From Pascua guehoae (lineage: Eukaryota; Basidiomycota; Tremellomycetes; Trichosporonales; Trichosporonaceae), in assembly GCA_001600415.1 (NCBI GenBank), contig BCJX01000008.1, positions 550,035-614,034 on the forward strand: a stretch of 64,000 nt of DNA. The letters run 5' to 3'. Every line of letters starts with the position of its first letter. The first letter of the stretch is position 1. This document shows, in pieces, positions 29,692 to 42,750 of the stretch. A program made the translations under genes and the position numbers. Under the pieces are notes generated by a model. The model saw only the letters and a program-made list of their open reading frames with translations, made no database searches and was not told where the DNA came from.

Positions 29692-32600
29692 ATGGTACGT
29701 CCCCTCCCTGCTCAGAACACTACCGAGCTCTGCTCGCCCCCAACCACTGCCGCTGGCTCGAGCTCGCAGCCCTCACGACGTCCCCTCGCCCCGTTCGCAC
29801 TCACTCACACCCAGGACCACAACCTCCTCGTCTCGGAGCTCCAAGCGCTCGTCGTTGAGAGCAAGCGCCGAAACCCAGAGGTCAGGGATGCGGGCGAAGC
29901 GGCACTCGAGGTCCTGCGCTCTGGGGCGGGACGCGACGGCGGGCTTGCTGGTGAGTGCGATGGATGTTGCCTGTGTGGCGGTTACATTGGCAGCACGGGG
30001 ACGCACCTCTGATGGCGTGGGCGTGTCTGTGGAGTGTGATGATGTGGTCTTGGGCTTGCTTTGTGGCTCGATGTCGTCTCGGGCTCGCTTTGTGGCTCCC
30101 CTACTCTACCATAACGCACGCCCGCACACTGAGCGCTACCCATGCAGTTCACTGACGGCAGCCCACGCCGGCAAGCTCCTCGCACCCATCATGCTCGGCT
30201 GCAGGACGAAAAATGCCAAGATTGTCGGCATCTCGATTGCTGCGCTGCAGCGTCTGGTCGCCCTCGGCGGCGTGCCTCTGAGCTCGCTCCCCGAAGTGCT
30301 CTCCACTCTCGGCAGCGTCTCTGGCCAGGCAGTCGACATCCAGCTCAAGATCCTGCAGACGCTCCTCGCCATCCTGACCTATTGCAAAGACATGCACGGC
30401 GACGTGCTGGGCACGGCGCTGCTGCTATGCTTCAAGCTGCAGGACTCGCGCGTGTTAGTGGTCTCGTCGACGGCGGCGGCGACGTTGCGACAGGCCATCA
30501 TGGTCGTATTTGATCGTCTTGGCGCAGAGCGCGTGGAGCCCGGCACACCCGTCGAGCCAACCGAGGCCGACCCTGCCGATGACGCCCGGTCACCTCTCAC
30601 TCTCACACTGGGAAGTGGCGAGGATGCAAAGGTCGTCCACGTCTCACCAGCAGCCATGGATGGCTACTGCATCCTGTCCGACCTGTGTCTTCTCACGGGT
30701 GCAAACCAGGCGTCGTCGGGTCTCAGCCTCTGGTCGCATGGCGACAAGGAAAAGCCGCGCCTGCTCAAGCTCACCACACTCCAGCGGACGTTTGGCCTCG
30801 AGCTCATCGAGTCCATTCTCAGCGGGTACGAGACGGTGGTCAAGCAACATGCCGAGCTCCTCTATCTGCTTCGCCACGCACTCCACCCCATCATCCTCCG
30901 CATCAAGGGCGAAAAGCCCAGCTTCCCCACCGCTCTTCGCATCTGCCGCATCATCTATGTCCTCATCCGCTCGTATGCCGACCAATTGCCGGCCGAGGTT
31001 GAGCACTATCTCGTTTCCCTCCTCCGCGCCGGAGCTAGCGACGACGAGGAGAAAAAGGAGCGAAAAAAGGACCTTGGACCACCATGGCTGCAGGTGTTAG
31101 AACTGGAGATTATCCGAGGGTGAGTGCGATACTGGAACAGTGTGTTGACGTCTAGAATATCAGCCGATCCAGTCCTCCTACGTGCAATCTGGGAGCAGTA
31201 CGACACACCCGATGGACCAAAACTCTTCGCCAAGCTCGTCGCGTCCCTGGGGCATCTCATCAACCAAAAACCTGAACTGCTCGGCGTCGGGTCACAGATG
31301 CACGGTATCGGCGTTCCACCACAGACTGCGGCAGAGCACGCCAATACCCCATCCGGCTACTTTGACATTGGGATCGGGATGATGGCGTCGGCAGCGAGTG
31401 TGGGCGTGTCGACCGTCAGCGCCATGATGGGATCGGGTGGTGGGCTGAATTCGTTGTCGGCCCCCAAACAGCGCCTTATCGAGCAACACGACAAGGCCGA
31501 AGCACCCGTTGTGCCCGAGACGTACATCTGCTTGTTGGCTGTGCAGTCGCTCGACGCGATTGCCGAGAGTATATCATCGGCCGCAGCGCAACCAGAGTCT
31601 CGTGAAGCTGCAAAGGGCATGGCCGACTCGGCGTGGCCGGCACTGCTTGCCGCGCTGTCGTATACCATTGCCACGGAGCTTTCGGACACGCTGTTCGCCG
31701 AAGTCCTCACGGCCTTGCACGATTTTACCCTTGCATGCGGCACGCTCGGACTAAGCACACCCCGCGACGCGTTCCTCACGACCCTCGCTCGCTATGCGGT
31801 CCCACCGCCTGTCGTCTCGGCAATGCAAAGCTACCTCGACGCTCCAAAGGACCGCGGCGGCGTCATGTCGGGCGATGCCCTTGGTCTGGGCGCCGCTCTC
31901 GGTGTTGGCGGACCGACTGGCCCACCAGCGCTGTCAGAGCGCAACCTTGCGTGCTTGCGGAGCTTGATTGACGTCGCACATCTCCTTGCCGGCTCACTCG
32001 GCCCCGGATGGCACGATGTGCTCGAGACGCTGCAAAATGCAAACTACCTCCTCTCTTCACCACGCCGCCAACCTCCAAAGCGTCCCGGTTCCAGCGCTCC
32101 TGGTACACCAGTGTCGACCTCTGCGCGCATGTCCATGGACTCGCCGCGCCCCGAGTTGCTCCAGGATCTCGACATGGAGAATATCCAGGCGTCGGTGAAC
32201 GCACTGTTTGACCGGTCGCGCGACCTCCCCGACGAAGCGTTCACGACATTTGTCACGGCGCTGTGCAACCTCAGCGCCGAGATGATTGGCATGGATAATG
32301 TCATCGACCTGACCGATACCCCCTCGATGCTGTCCATGGATGCCGGCCGGAGACGAACAAGCGGATTGCACATTACACAGAGCATAAAATCTGGCGAGCG
32401 TTCGTTTGGCCTCGCCAAACTTCGTACCGTCACGACGTTAAACCTCAAGCGTCTCGTCACACGTGATCCTAGTGTTGGCTGGACGGTCATCTCGCAACAT
32501 CTTCTTGCCGTCGCGCGGCATGTCACTGCACCGTCGTCGATCCGTCTCCAGGCATCAGATACGCTGGCCGAACTGCTACTCGCGTCCTTGCGTGGTAGCC

Positions 32601-35112
32601 AGGAGGCGGGCATTCAGCACCAGGTCTTTGACGTGCTCGTGCGCCAGGTCGACGTCAACCCAGTCAGCAACACGCTTGTGACAGACTATGACGTCCGTGC
32701 CGCAGGATACGTGACACTCAACCAGATTCTCGAGTCGTCTGGCCACTTTCTCGTGGTCGGGTGGCCGACCATCTTTGGTATGCTGAACGCGGTCTGCAAG
32801 CGTCCAGAACGCGAGGGTGCACAGGGACAGCTGCAGCGTGGGGATGCCAACCTCGTCCGCATCGCATTCCCGTCGCTCACTCTCATCTGCACCGACTTTT
32901 TGTCCTCGCTCGATTCCGAGGCGATGCGGCAGTGCATCGCATGCCTCGGCTACTTTGGCAGGCAGCGCGACGACGTCAACATTACGCTCGCAGCTATCGG
33001 GCTCCTGTGGACCGTTTCCGACGCCGTGCAGGGCGGAGACTCAAAGGAACTGTGGCTCTACCTCCTCACGGAGCTTCTCGAACTCGCTCGCGACCCTCGC
33101 CTCGAGGTGCGGTCCAGCGCAATGCAGACGCTCTTCCGCTGCATTGAGCAGAATGGCTCACGCTTGTCGCCCGAGCTCTGGGAAGAGGTGTTTTGGAAGG
33201 TCGTCTTCCCGTTCCTCGAAACGTTACGCAGTGACGAGAGCCAGGTGCTCGCGTTGACGTCGGTGGGCTCGGTATTTGGCAACTTTTTACCCCAAATCTC
33301 TGCCCTCCCGTCGGCCACAGAGGTGTACCAGCACCTCCTCGACCGATTGAAGCGCTCATTCATCTCGGAGCCCCGCCAGTGCAGCACGGCAGCGCTCAAG
33401 GTCCTCGAGCGGGTCCTGGCGGCCAACGACGGAGGGTCGATTTTGCTGGACCCAACATGGGACACATTCAGCAGCATGGGCGGTGCCTTGTCCGAGGGCG
33501 AGCCGTACACGCAGGAAAACCTCGTGGCGCTCGTACGCGTTGCGTCCCTCCTCCATGACAGGCTCGAGTGGACCGACGAGCGTGGACGCGAACTCTCGAC
33601 GATTCTCCGCTCGGTGGTCGAATACTCAAAGTCGCCAGACTATCGCCCCGATGTCGACGCCATGTCTCCGCTTCAGCAGGCTGTAGGCGAGCTGGTGGCC
33701 AAGTCGCGCAAGTTTGGCGCCTCGTTGGTACTCTCCGACCTGGCAGAGTTTACATCGCTCGCGTATCTCGGCGCCGACGACAACGGGTCGGGGAAACGGA
33801 CATACATTGCGCTATCAAAGTTTGCCATGCCGGCCATGGCCGACATTTTCGTGCAGCACAAGGACGACGTGTCCCTGTATGCCGACGGCACCGTTGAAGC
33901 TGTGCTCGGTGCATACGCGCTGCCGATCAAGCTCAAGTATGACTGCCCCCCCGCGAGCAAGTATGGCTCGGACCCACCGCTGTGGCGCACAGCCATGTGG
34001 ACGTTTGCCCGCGTTCTTGACGCCGTCATGCCCGTCGTCGAGACCGAGACCCTCCCAACCGATCGCTATGCGGCCATCTGGGCCCAGGTCATGGACGTGT
34101 TTGGCGGTGTGCTCCTCGCGGACGCAGACGAGCACATGGCCGACGGGGTGAATGGGAATGCAGACGACGAGGCATTTGTCCTCCCCATTCTCGACCGCTT
34201 GCGTGCGGCCGTCATTCCCCGCCTGACGGATAAGCGTGTCCCAGACCAGGTGCTGCGCGGGTTTGCCGAGACGCTCCGCAAGGCTTCGATCCTGTACCAC
34301 TACGACGTGCCGTCACATGGCGGGACGACTGCTCCTGTCGTCCCCGAGACCCAGGAGCAGACGCGATACTGGGCATTTGACCAGCTGGTTGCTGGGACGT
34401 CGCGGCGAAAGCCGAACGCGAGGACAAGGAGAGGTAGTGATGAGAGCGAGGCGGAGGCAGCGACGTTGGAAAAGCCGACCGAAGAAGAGTCCGGCGACGG
34501 AGCAGAGGCGGACGAGGCATCGGAGGGTGCACGACGTGTGGCTGCGCACTTTGCCCCGTCACTCTTGGGACGCTTTGACACTGCATTGCGCCAGTTCCTC
34601 GACGACGCAAAGCTCCGCGGCCACATGCCATTTGCCAGGTACGTGCACGTGTCCGGACCAGTGCTGACGACAGGGTACGCGAGGACGAGCTGCTCTATGT
34701 CCTGCGCCAGCTGGTCGTGCTCGAGCTGTGGCCCGGGAGCTGTCCGGATGGGAACACGGACGGCACCACGAGCGATGACGAGAGAGGGGACAAGAAGCTG
34801 AACGGCGACTCGTCAGAGCCACATACCCCCACAGCCAAAACCCCCGCTTCGCCACTCGCCCTTGCGGCTGCCGCGTCGCCCCGCGCTCACTTGTTCCGGT
34901 ACTATGCGCGCCTGATCGAGCTGTCGTTTATCTCGGCCCGCCTGCCGTCCATGTGGGTCCTACCCGCGGAACACGCGGTGCTCTTTGGAGGCGAGGTGGA
35001 TGAGGACGCCGACGCCGACGCAGGCGACGGGAGCGCGCTCATCGAGGTCGGTGCGCGGGATCTGGCACGGCGATGTCTCGAGCTCGTCGGGGAGGAGCTC
35101 GGTCTGGCCTGA
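29692..35112 (+). CDS. MON2: MON2-like Golgi/endosome trafficking protein
   Basis: A large scaffold related to the Sec7-type Arf GEFs but without a Sec7 domain; in yeast it acts with Dop1 and Neo1 in endosome-Golgi transport. Exons 29692-29950, 30162-31119, 31156-34638 and 34674-35112 join in phase for 1712 aa (yeast Mon2 is about 1640). The DCB region opens with LLVSELQALVVESKRRNPEVRDAGEAAL, then LLAPIMLGCRTKNAKIVGISIAALQRL. The HUS region has PPWLQVLELEIIRG and PVLLRAIWEQYD. The C-terminal half is armadillo/HEAT-like helix repeats and ends RARDLARR-like (ARDLARRCLELVGEELGLA). A Glu/Asp-rich insert lies around 34430-34530. The intron-1 acceptor (30161) was chosen because it alone keeps the phase. 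It converges with the bZIP gene. Confidence 0.9.
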
Positions 35113-35472
35113 GAATGTAGGAAGCGTTGTGTCGGAGGCGACAGATTGCGATTGCAGGGCGAACGTGAAGGGAGGTGGGAGGTGCTCGCAGGCGATAATA
35201 TCTCCCCGACAGCACCACAATGATCCACCACACTGTCCCATCTCTGGAAGATACACGACCCTGCATGCACATACATCTACTAGTATAGTCTACTCTGACG
35301 TCCTTACGTCTCACGCCACGCTTTACGCATCACGCCTCACGCGGCACGACCTGACCGCGGCCTCTATGTGTAACCATGCTCCCTGCGCCAGTCGGTACCA
35401 ACTGCCATACGATGGTCAAATGAGCGGAACCAGTGACAGCGGCGCCGCACTGACCCCCACTCCAGACTAGAC
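35113..35472. other. Convergent 3' region, MON2 / bZIP
   Basis: 360 bp between two converging stop codons; no gene seen. Confidence 0.5.
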
Positions 35473-37094
35473 CTACTGCCGCATTCCATACTTGAGCTGC
35501 ACCATCTCCTTGAGCAGCCCATTCTCCTTTCGCAGATCGGCCACTTCGACCTCGAGCTCGCGCTGCTCCTTTTCGAGCTCGCGGATCGAGCGTTCGACGT
35601 TTTCCACGTGTTGTTTCTTTTTCGCGCGGAAGCGGGCCGCTGGGCGTTAGCAAGGCAACTCGAAAACGAATGGAAAGCAGAGAAGACAAGCCTTCTAAAG
35701 TTGGCAGGCGGAGGTTGAGGGGAGCTTGAAATGGAGGATGGGACCTGCAGGGGATTACAGGTGGGGAATGTAGGATTGAAATGTGTAGAGGGCCCCGTGG
35801 GGAAACAAAAAAAAGAGGGGCAAGGAGCGGCTTTGGAGATATGCAAACGAGGTGGGTCCAACCGTAAACTCTGGGCGGGCTTATAACCACATCTCGCAGT
35901 GCCAAGTTCTGGTCTCGAGCGTTCGTCTGGCTCTTCCGTCCCACGAATAGTTGACTCTCCACCTTCCTCCCCGTCTCCTGCCCCCGTCGATCCCTCGACC
36001 CTTCCCCTCAGCTCGACACCTCGGCTCACCCCTCGATATCTCACCACTACCCTGCGTGCCCTCTCGGATCGACATACTCTGCAACCACTTCCAAACTCAC
36101 ACGCCAGTGTATTCCGCACGCGCTTATCCTCCACATCCTCCGTCGGAGTTGCAGCTGCGGAGGCAGACGCGACCGAGCTGCGGCGGGACGGGCGTGGCCG
36201 CTCGGTGGGTGTAGGCGGCACAGTGCCCGGCGCCGAGGGCGGGGCGGGGGCGATTGGTGGCAGGTGTGAAGAGGACGCGATGGCGGAGTAGGCGTGTTGG
36301 TGTTGTTGGAGTTGGTGTTGCTGGTGTGGATGTTGATGTTGGTGTCCGGGAAGCTGCGCATGTTGGTGGGGCTGGTGCAGTGGTGGGTTATGTTGATGTT
36401 GTGCGTGACCATGTCCGTGTCCGTGGCTGTGTCCGTGGCCGAGCTCGTGCCCGTGTGGCGGAAACGCAACGTGGGGATGCACATGTGCGAGCGCCACCTG
36501 CTGCAAGTGGTGATATCCCACGCGGGCATTCAGGTCGGCCGCGGTACTCGCACTCGCACTCGTACCGCCGGCATTGTGCCACATGAACGGGCCGTTCATC
36601 AGCTCGAGACCGTACAGCTCCTCGGGCGTCGGGGCTACCGTCGCGCTGCTCGTCGTCGCGGGCGTGAGCGGTGAGGCGGGCCCGGGGACAGAGGCAGAAC
36701 TAGGTCCAGCCCCTGCGCCTGCCCCGCCAGTGTCGAGATCCCACGGGCGCGGGGGGGTTGCGTGCGGCGGCGTCGGGGCCGCACTCGACGTGGGCGTGTG
36801 TTCTGCCGAGTGCGGGCGCGAGTGTATCTGCGCCTGCGCCTGGGTCTGGGTCTGGGTCGAGTACGAGTTTGAGTGCGAGTGCGTGCGAGATGCGTCTACA
36901 CTGGGGACACCACCTGTACCACCGCTACCTCCTGCACCACTCGCACCACCACCGCCACCGCTACCACCACCGCCTGCTCCGTGTGCCATGCTCGCGGTCC
37001 GACGCCGCGCTGCATCCCCTTCGTCTCCTTGCCCCTCGTTGCCCCCGTCGAGCGCGGCCAGCACCGCGTGCCAGTCGATCCCGTCCTCGGGCAT
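35473..37094 (-). CDS. bZIP transcription factor with His-rich region
   Basis: A DNA-binding regulator of 386 aa from exons 37094-36101 and 35639-35473. The 461-nt intron falls inside the basic region, joining KRVRNTLA to SARFRAKKKQHVENVE; the signature RNTxASARFRxKKK appears only after splicing. The zipper follows: ERSIRELEKEQRELEVEVADLRKENGLLKEM. The RNTxASARFR form resembles the fungal CYS3/MetR sulphur-regulator group, an assignment made only by motif. The N-terminal 300 residues are low complexity: Gly/Ala-rich, Ser/Thr/Gln-rich, and a His-rich tract with GHGHSHGHGHGHAQHQH and QHQHPHQQHQ, which could bind metal. Reading straight through the intron gives a 576-aa frame that lacks a bZIP. 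Confidence 0.85.
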
Positions 37095-38488
37095 GTGACG
37101 GCCGCCGTGCGTTACCCGGCCCGCGCTGCGGTCGGTGCGGTGCGGTCGAGCGAGAGAGAAAGAAAGAAAAGATCGAGATATGAGATCCGAGGGACGATCA
37201 GGCCGTGCGGTTCACACGCGCGAGCGTCGCGTCGTGGTCACGAGGTCCTAGTGATGTCGAGGTCGAGGCCGTGTCTCGTGTCGAGGAGCAGACCTTCTAC
37301 GAATGCAGGCTGGACCCAATCTGGAACTCGACGAGCAAGAGCGGTCAGATATCTGGAAGAGGTCGAGGGGGGGGAAGGTGGGGGGGGGGTGATTCGGAAG
37401 AGCCAAGACTGCGGCATGCATAAAGGCAACTCGGACGCTGTCTCTGCATGCCGCAAGCCCAGACTAGACCCGAGCTGTAGTTTGCATCAAACAACCAAAA
37501 GCAAATGGGTTGCAGAGTGTGGTGCGTGCTGGCTGGCTGGGTTACCATCGGCACAGTGTGGAAACGGGTCGGTCACTCGTCACTCGCTGGATAAGCACGT
37601 TGTCGTCTCTGATGAGGACGGATGACGTGATCGCACTTGAGCGAGCGAGCACCCGGGCCCGCAGTCGAAAATTGAATCACCAAACCATGCCCAGTGCCAC
37701 AGAGCACGCAACGCGCATTTCAGGCACGCCACGCGCCGCCACCCAGGACAAAGGAACACCATCTCCCATCCACATGCCATGCTCGCGCCCATGCCCACAA
37801 ACCAAACCGACCTTTGCCGTACACCTGTTGGCTCAGACGTGCACTAGTGTGGGCCCCAGTAGCCAGTGGTGTGATGGCATCTCGTATGCAACAAGCTGAT
37901 CCGTGGAATGCTCCCCCCGCTCGCCCTCTCGCACTCCGCCCACACACCGTCGGGCACCGTCCGCTGCCCTCCCCTCATTCGTCTCGCCACCAGCTCGCGC
38001 CGTTCACTCGTATCCCATCTCCCATATCCCACGCTCGCGTGCCCTGTCCCCACGTGCCCGGCGCCCATCAATCTGGACCTCCCGCTGCATCGGCCCGCAT
38101 CAAGCGACGACCAACTATTGGATCACGTTCTAGGATCGATTCTTGGACATCGCTGAAACCGCACCGCAACTGCACTAACGCCAAAATCACCGATCTACCA
38201 TCCACCCCCTTTGCCCTATCGCAGCCGCCCGTGCCCATCGCGTATGTATACGTGCACGCTCCCATGTGTCCCACGTCACGTCTCGTGCATCACCATCGCA
38301 GCATGCAGCATGACGGCGTGTGACCAAGGCGACAGAAGCCTCTAATCCTGATCCTCTTGTTGGCCCGGAACGTGCGATCCCGATGGCGCCCTCGATGGTT
38401 TTGTTTATTGGAGAGCGCGCGAGGGCCCAAGGACAAATTATTTCTTCTGTATTTAGCCTCGTTTATCGTGCCAGCACGCGATGCCGAT

Positions 38489-38504
38489 GGGGGGGGGGGG
38501 GGGG
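38489..38504 (+). repeat. Homopolymer run, 16 G
   Basis: Sixteen consecutive G; length may be unreliable in the assembly. Confidence 0.9.
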
Positions 38505-39839
38505 CAGACCAAATTCCTCCATCATGGTCGTTTTCTGCTCGCTAGTGGCGTGTGTCACTTGCAACTGGTGCTGCAGTAGACTGAGCCATCGCAACCACAT
38601 ACTGCCGACAGGCAGAAGCCAACAGCACCAACTATGTTGCCCCGACAATGCCGCCAGTCGGTCCCACTAGCCCCCGTCGTGGACGAATACCCGACACATC
38701 GAGGACAGCCGCATTTACTCCGACCTCTGCCCGTGCTCAACCTGGTGCACCCGTCAGAAACGCCTGTTTCGTGTGACCCGATCCCCAACAGCTCGGGTAG
38801 CCACTGAGGCTGATACCTCGGAGGCATGGAGGAGGTGCCCAGTTTCCTGGTACTAGGCGAGGCCGGCGGCGAGGCGAGGTATGGCTGTGGTTTGTGGGAG
38901 GTGAGGGCGAGGGCGAGGTCGGGTCGGGACCAAGGGCGGACGGACGCTTGCGGTTGACACTCTGCATTGTCCAATTCTCCACGGCACGCCATCGCTCGCG
39001 TTGCATCGAGGCGCCTCCACCCGCCACATGCGCAGAGACTAAGCGGTTATTTGCTGTTATCTTCTTTGCTTGCTTTTTGTGGATTTGATAACAGACTCCA
39101 TTGGCCTGGTTTGCGCGTTCCGTCCATTGCTGCACTCTTGTTGTTTACGACCTTGCATCTCAGTTTCACGACCTTTCTTGTGCCGTGGCATTCCTTGACA
39201 TCTGCACTTTCGCGAGGTTGGCTGGGCTGCAGCTTGCCGCTGGAGCTTGTATTGTTTCTTTTGACCAGCCACTCCTTGACGCGCACACGCCCCTTGCACC
39301 TTGTTGCGTGCGAGCGGGCAATGCAAAATTTGATCACGACATGTGGGGTGGCGGGCGTCTCACTCACTGCGCCAGTGCAGGACGCCTTTCATCTCAGTTT
39401 ATTCCCTCCATGTCCTCGTGACAAGATTGCTTCCTTTCAGAACTGCAATGGAGACGCAGAGGACATCTTATGCGTTACATTTCTCCCTCCTTATCGTCCA
39501 CAAGGGCTACCAGTGCTCGTTGCCCCAGCCTCCGTCTGGACATTTCCCTCACCAGTTCTCCTCCTTTCCTCTCCGCAAGGGGGTAATTGCCTACTGTAAA
39601 CATGAACACCAGCCTCTGGCAATATCGGCTATCGATTCTCGTGAGCTGAATCAGCTTTGCTCTCGTTCCTCCCCTCTCCTCCTCGCTCAAATCGTCACTC
39701 AGCAATGTTAAGCGGATACCCCCAACCTCGGTGTGCAGCTTTCGTTGTCTTCACCATCCTTCATAACCACACCACCGGAGGACACGAAGCTGTCTCTCTA
39801 CCTCCCAATCTCTGTCCGCCATTTTCCAGTCAGCGACAG

Positions 39840-40844
39840 TCACCCGGGCTCGCGGCTGCACAACGCAACAATCCTGAACGCCGGCTGTCCCATTGGTCGG
39901 GTATCCTCCTCGTCTAGTGGCACAACCTCCAACCCCCACGCCAACATACAGCGGCCTAATTTACGTCTGAACTCGACACATATTCCCTCTCGACTATGAC
40001 TGAAAAATACTGTCGGGGCCGTCGGAGCTCTTGTGTGGTCTGAATTTTCACGTCGTGCGATACTGGAACAGGTACTGCAACACGACAGGAAGAGTATCTC
40101 GTGAGGGCGGGGTGCTAAGTGACCCGTTTCTATATCAAGGTATTCGCACGCCAGAGACATTGAGAGTCATCGTCGCAGTACCGACATTCAAGGCTCGACA
40201 GCCAAATATTCCATGACCTGTATGTTGCCTTGGACATGCTTGCCCATCTCCCTCCCCTTCCCCCTTCCCCCTTCCACTTCACACCCCGTAGGTGTTCCAC
40301 AACTCACTTTCGCGGGCCATTTTTCCTCTGCGATGCTCACCGCCGACACAGCATACTGTAGGGCCCATAATACAGCACACAGTACTTGGAGACATGCAAC
40401 CTGTCGAGCAGGCTGCTCCCAACACCCCTCGGAAGCCAAACTCCCAGGCGCTCACCTGGCTTGACCGTCCACGCCCCCACACTCGAGCCCCTTGACTTGC
40501 GTGATGGCACATTGCACCATTAGGACAACCTCGACGGCAGGCAAGTGAACGAAACAGACGCCATCGATATGATCGCTAAACCGGCCCTCGAAGCTTCTCC
40601 TGTCAGCCGCGTTATTTCCCAGATCAGTGTCTTGGCCTGCCATCGACAACACCCAACTCCTTTTCTTTGGGACCCGAATGGCCTTCAACTCAGCTGCAAC
40701 TACGCATCGTCCGTCTGATACTCGCCGTGCTGCTCGACTTCCCAAAGCTGCCGAGTTTACGGCGATGACCGAAAATGCCTGTGGGGGCCGCACAGGGCGC
40801 CCCGGCCAGGGGGCGCTCCTCTTAGCGCGATCGACCTCGGACAT
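39840..40844 (-). pseudogene. Possible remnant of an RRM-type RNA-binding protein gene
   Basis: Two minus-strand pieces have an RRM-like look: ELKAIRVPKK...DGVCFVHLPAVEVVLMVQ, ending at a gtgagc donor (about 40780-40455), and RRKLGRCMLAWGLEVVPLDE (about 39980-39900), resembling the lysine/tryptophan end of an RRM. No start codon, continuous exon set or full RNP motif can be assembled, so this is at most a decayed or heavily spliced gene. Weak call. Confidence 0.25.
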
Positions 40845-41406
40845 GGGGTATGCTCACACTGTTTTATTCAACACCATCAATGCCTTGACAACCTGCGCTG
40901 GATGCTCTAGTTTCATTGGCCGTTTTGGAGACGAGACGCATGTTCAAGCATAGTGAAGGACGGGCACATTCCAACGTGGTAACAATATTGGGGGGAGTGA
41001 CAGTTGGCAGCGCCATATCGGGGGTCCGTGCGAGGGGTGTGGGGTAGGTTACGTGGACCCCAGTCACCCCCACGTATGACCAGTGCGACACGCACACACG
41101 GCTGTCCACTGTTCCATCTCGTCATACAAATACCCACTGCTTCTCTCATCACCACCCTCGCCTCTTTCTCTTCAGTCCCAAGTTCCTAAGACAACCCCCC
41201 GTGTCAACCCAGGTCAGTCATCCCATGCCTGTCCCCCTATCCTACCTGCGTAGAGTCACAGCCAAAGCACTCTCTGTGGGAGATAGTGGGAGAGAACCCT
41301 CCAACTGACCTCTTCAGCCGAACCCCTTTTTGCCCGTGTTCACGCACCTTCTGCAACGGCCCCCTCCTCTACCCTCCCCGACCTCTCCTCAGCAGTCTCG
41401 CGAGCC

Positions 41407-42750
41407 ATGCCGACAAGTGCCAAGGACAGGGAAACCACACCAGTGGCAAACGACCCAATGGCCCCGGCGGCAAACGATTCAAAGGACCACATCGTGGACG
41501 CGCTCGCCTCAGAGGCAGACACGACCCTGCGCATCGGTGACGACAACAAGCCCGAGTCCGAGGGCGATGGGAGCACCACCCTCAACGTTGCCAAGGTCGC
41601 AGGCAAGATTCCGTATACAATGTTCCCCCACATCGTTGAGGACATGATGCGGTACACATCCGCTTCCACTCTCCTCTCGTTCCGCGCCACGTGCAAGAAG
41701 CTGCGCGACCTCGCGGATGGCATCTTTGGCGCCCACCTCGAAGTGTTCATGGACGGTACCTCGCTCATCATGGAGGCGCCTGGCCGTCAGGTCACCAAAG
41801 GCCAGCGGATCCCCGCAATGATGAACCGCGGTCCCTTTAAGATTGGCGCCGACTTTGCAAACGTGGGCTCCAGGGAGCCCGAGGACGTATGGTTCCAAGT
41901 TCCACGCAAGGACGCCGAGTGGTTCAAGGCGTTCCTCGGTGGTGTTGAAGTCGTCGACTTGCATGGTCCCATGGAATACACCGAGATTCTGTTCGTTGAC
42001 CGCAACAACTTTGACACCAAGGACGCGTTCGCCACTGTGGCGGTCGAAGCCGTCAAAGTGCCCACCGTGCGCTACTTAGCTGGTCCGAGCAGCATGGATG
42101 ACACAGGGTTGGGGTATCCGGCCGCGTGCCCCTTCTTTGCCGATACCACCGTGCACTTTATGGTCGAGACTCGCCCAAACGTGGACATCAGGTCGACCTA
42201 TCTCTTCACCCACCCCTACATCCCTCGCAGTACTAAACACCTTGTTATCAACCTGTGGCTCAACACCCAACAAAACTGGCCGTCCGTAATGCTAAACCCC
42301 CTCGTGTACCCCGACGGACTGGAATCAGCCATGATCATCTTTTTTATCGAGGACGACCACACCGACAATCCGTCCATGGCCGAGGATGCAGCTCCTCTCA
42401 GCCCGGGCAACATCGGGGAGGGCATGCTCTGGCAAATCATTGCCACGATCTTTTTCAACTATCGCCCAGGGATCAAGTGGACGCTCGCCAACGTTGGTTC
42501 TATGGTGCTACCAAAGACGACTCCCGGCCGCTTCACTGCTTGGGATCTCATATGCCCCATCTTGTCCACCATTGTAGAGGCGCTCCAAGCCTCGGAGCCC
42601 TTTGCCGACGGCAACCACCTCATTCGTCGGCCCTCCCCGAACTTCACCATTGCCCATGAGATCCCCGACATTAGCGCCGACCTTTTCCAGCTCCTCCCGT
42701 GGCCTTCGTCTACTGGCCATCCCTCCCGTTGGGTTGATTTTGTAAATTAG
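41407..42750 (+). CDS. F-box-like family protein, diverged copy F
   Basis: A single-exon 447-aa protein. After a disordered leader the F-box-like module reads YTMFPHIVEDMMRYTSASTL, with LSFRATCKKLRDLADGIFGAHLEV. The middle has the family's late motif in the form YPDGLESAMIIFFIEDDHTD and GIKWTLANVGSMV (compare SLREVVxxFDH and VRYTFVDM in copies A, B and D). The WSDxxV C-terminal signature of the other copies is missing, which puts this in a separate branch. A relic with the same branch's motifs lies at 44.8-45.2 kb. Function unknown; an SCF adaptor role is only inferred from the N-terminal pattern. Confidence 0.65.
   Translation: MPTSAKDRETTPVANDPMAPAANDSKDHIVDALASEADTTLRIGDDNKPESEGDGSTTLNVAKVAGKIPYTMFPHIVEDMMRYTSASTLLSFRATCKKLRDLADGIFGAHLEVFMDGTSLIMEAPGRQVTKGQRIPAMMNRGPFKIGADFANVGSREPEDVWFQVPRKDAEWFKAFLGGVEVVDLHGPMEYTEILFVDRNNFDTKDAFATVAVEAVKVPTVRYLAGPSSMDDTGLGYPAACPFFADTTVHFMVETRPNVDIRSTYLFTHPYIPRSTKHLVINLWLNTQQNWPSVMLNPLVYPDGLESAMIIFFIEDDHTDNPSMAEDAAPLSPGNIGEGMLWQIIATIFFNYRPGIKWTLANVGSMVLPKTTPGRFTAWDLICPILSTIVEALQASEPFADGNHLIRRPSPNFTIAHEIPDISADLFQLLPWPSSTGHPSRWVDFVN

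Larger units (their letters stand above)
37095..41406. other. Gene-poor 4.3-kb region
   Basis: No convincing complete gene. It holds a G16 run at 38489-38504 and weak minus-strand traces of a decayed gene near 39.8-40.8 kb (listed separately). Cytosine-rich unsupported frames fill the rest. Confidence 0.5.

Noticed and set aside
29360..30147. Alternative single-frame start for MON2 from 29360
   Set aside because: That frame overlaps the deaminase 1 promoter and misses the DCB-domain sequence, which is recovered by exon 29692-29950 plus an intron.
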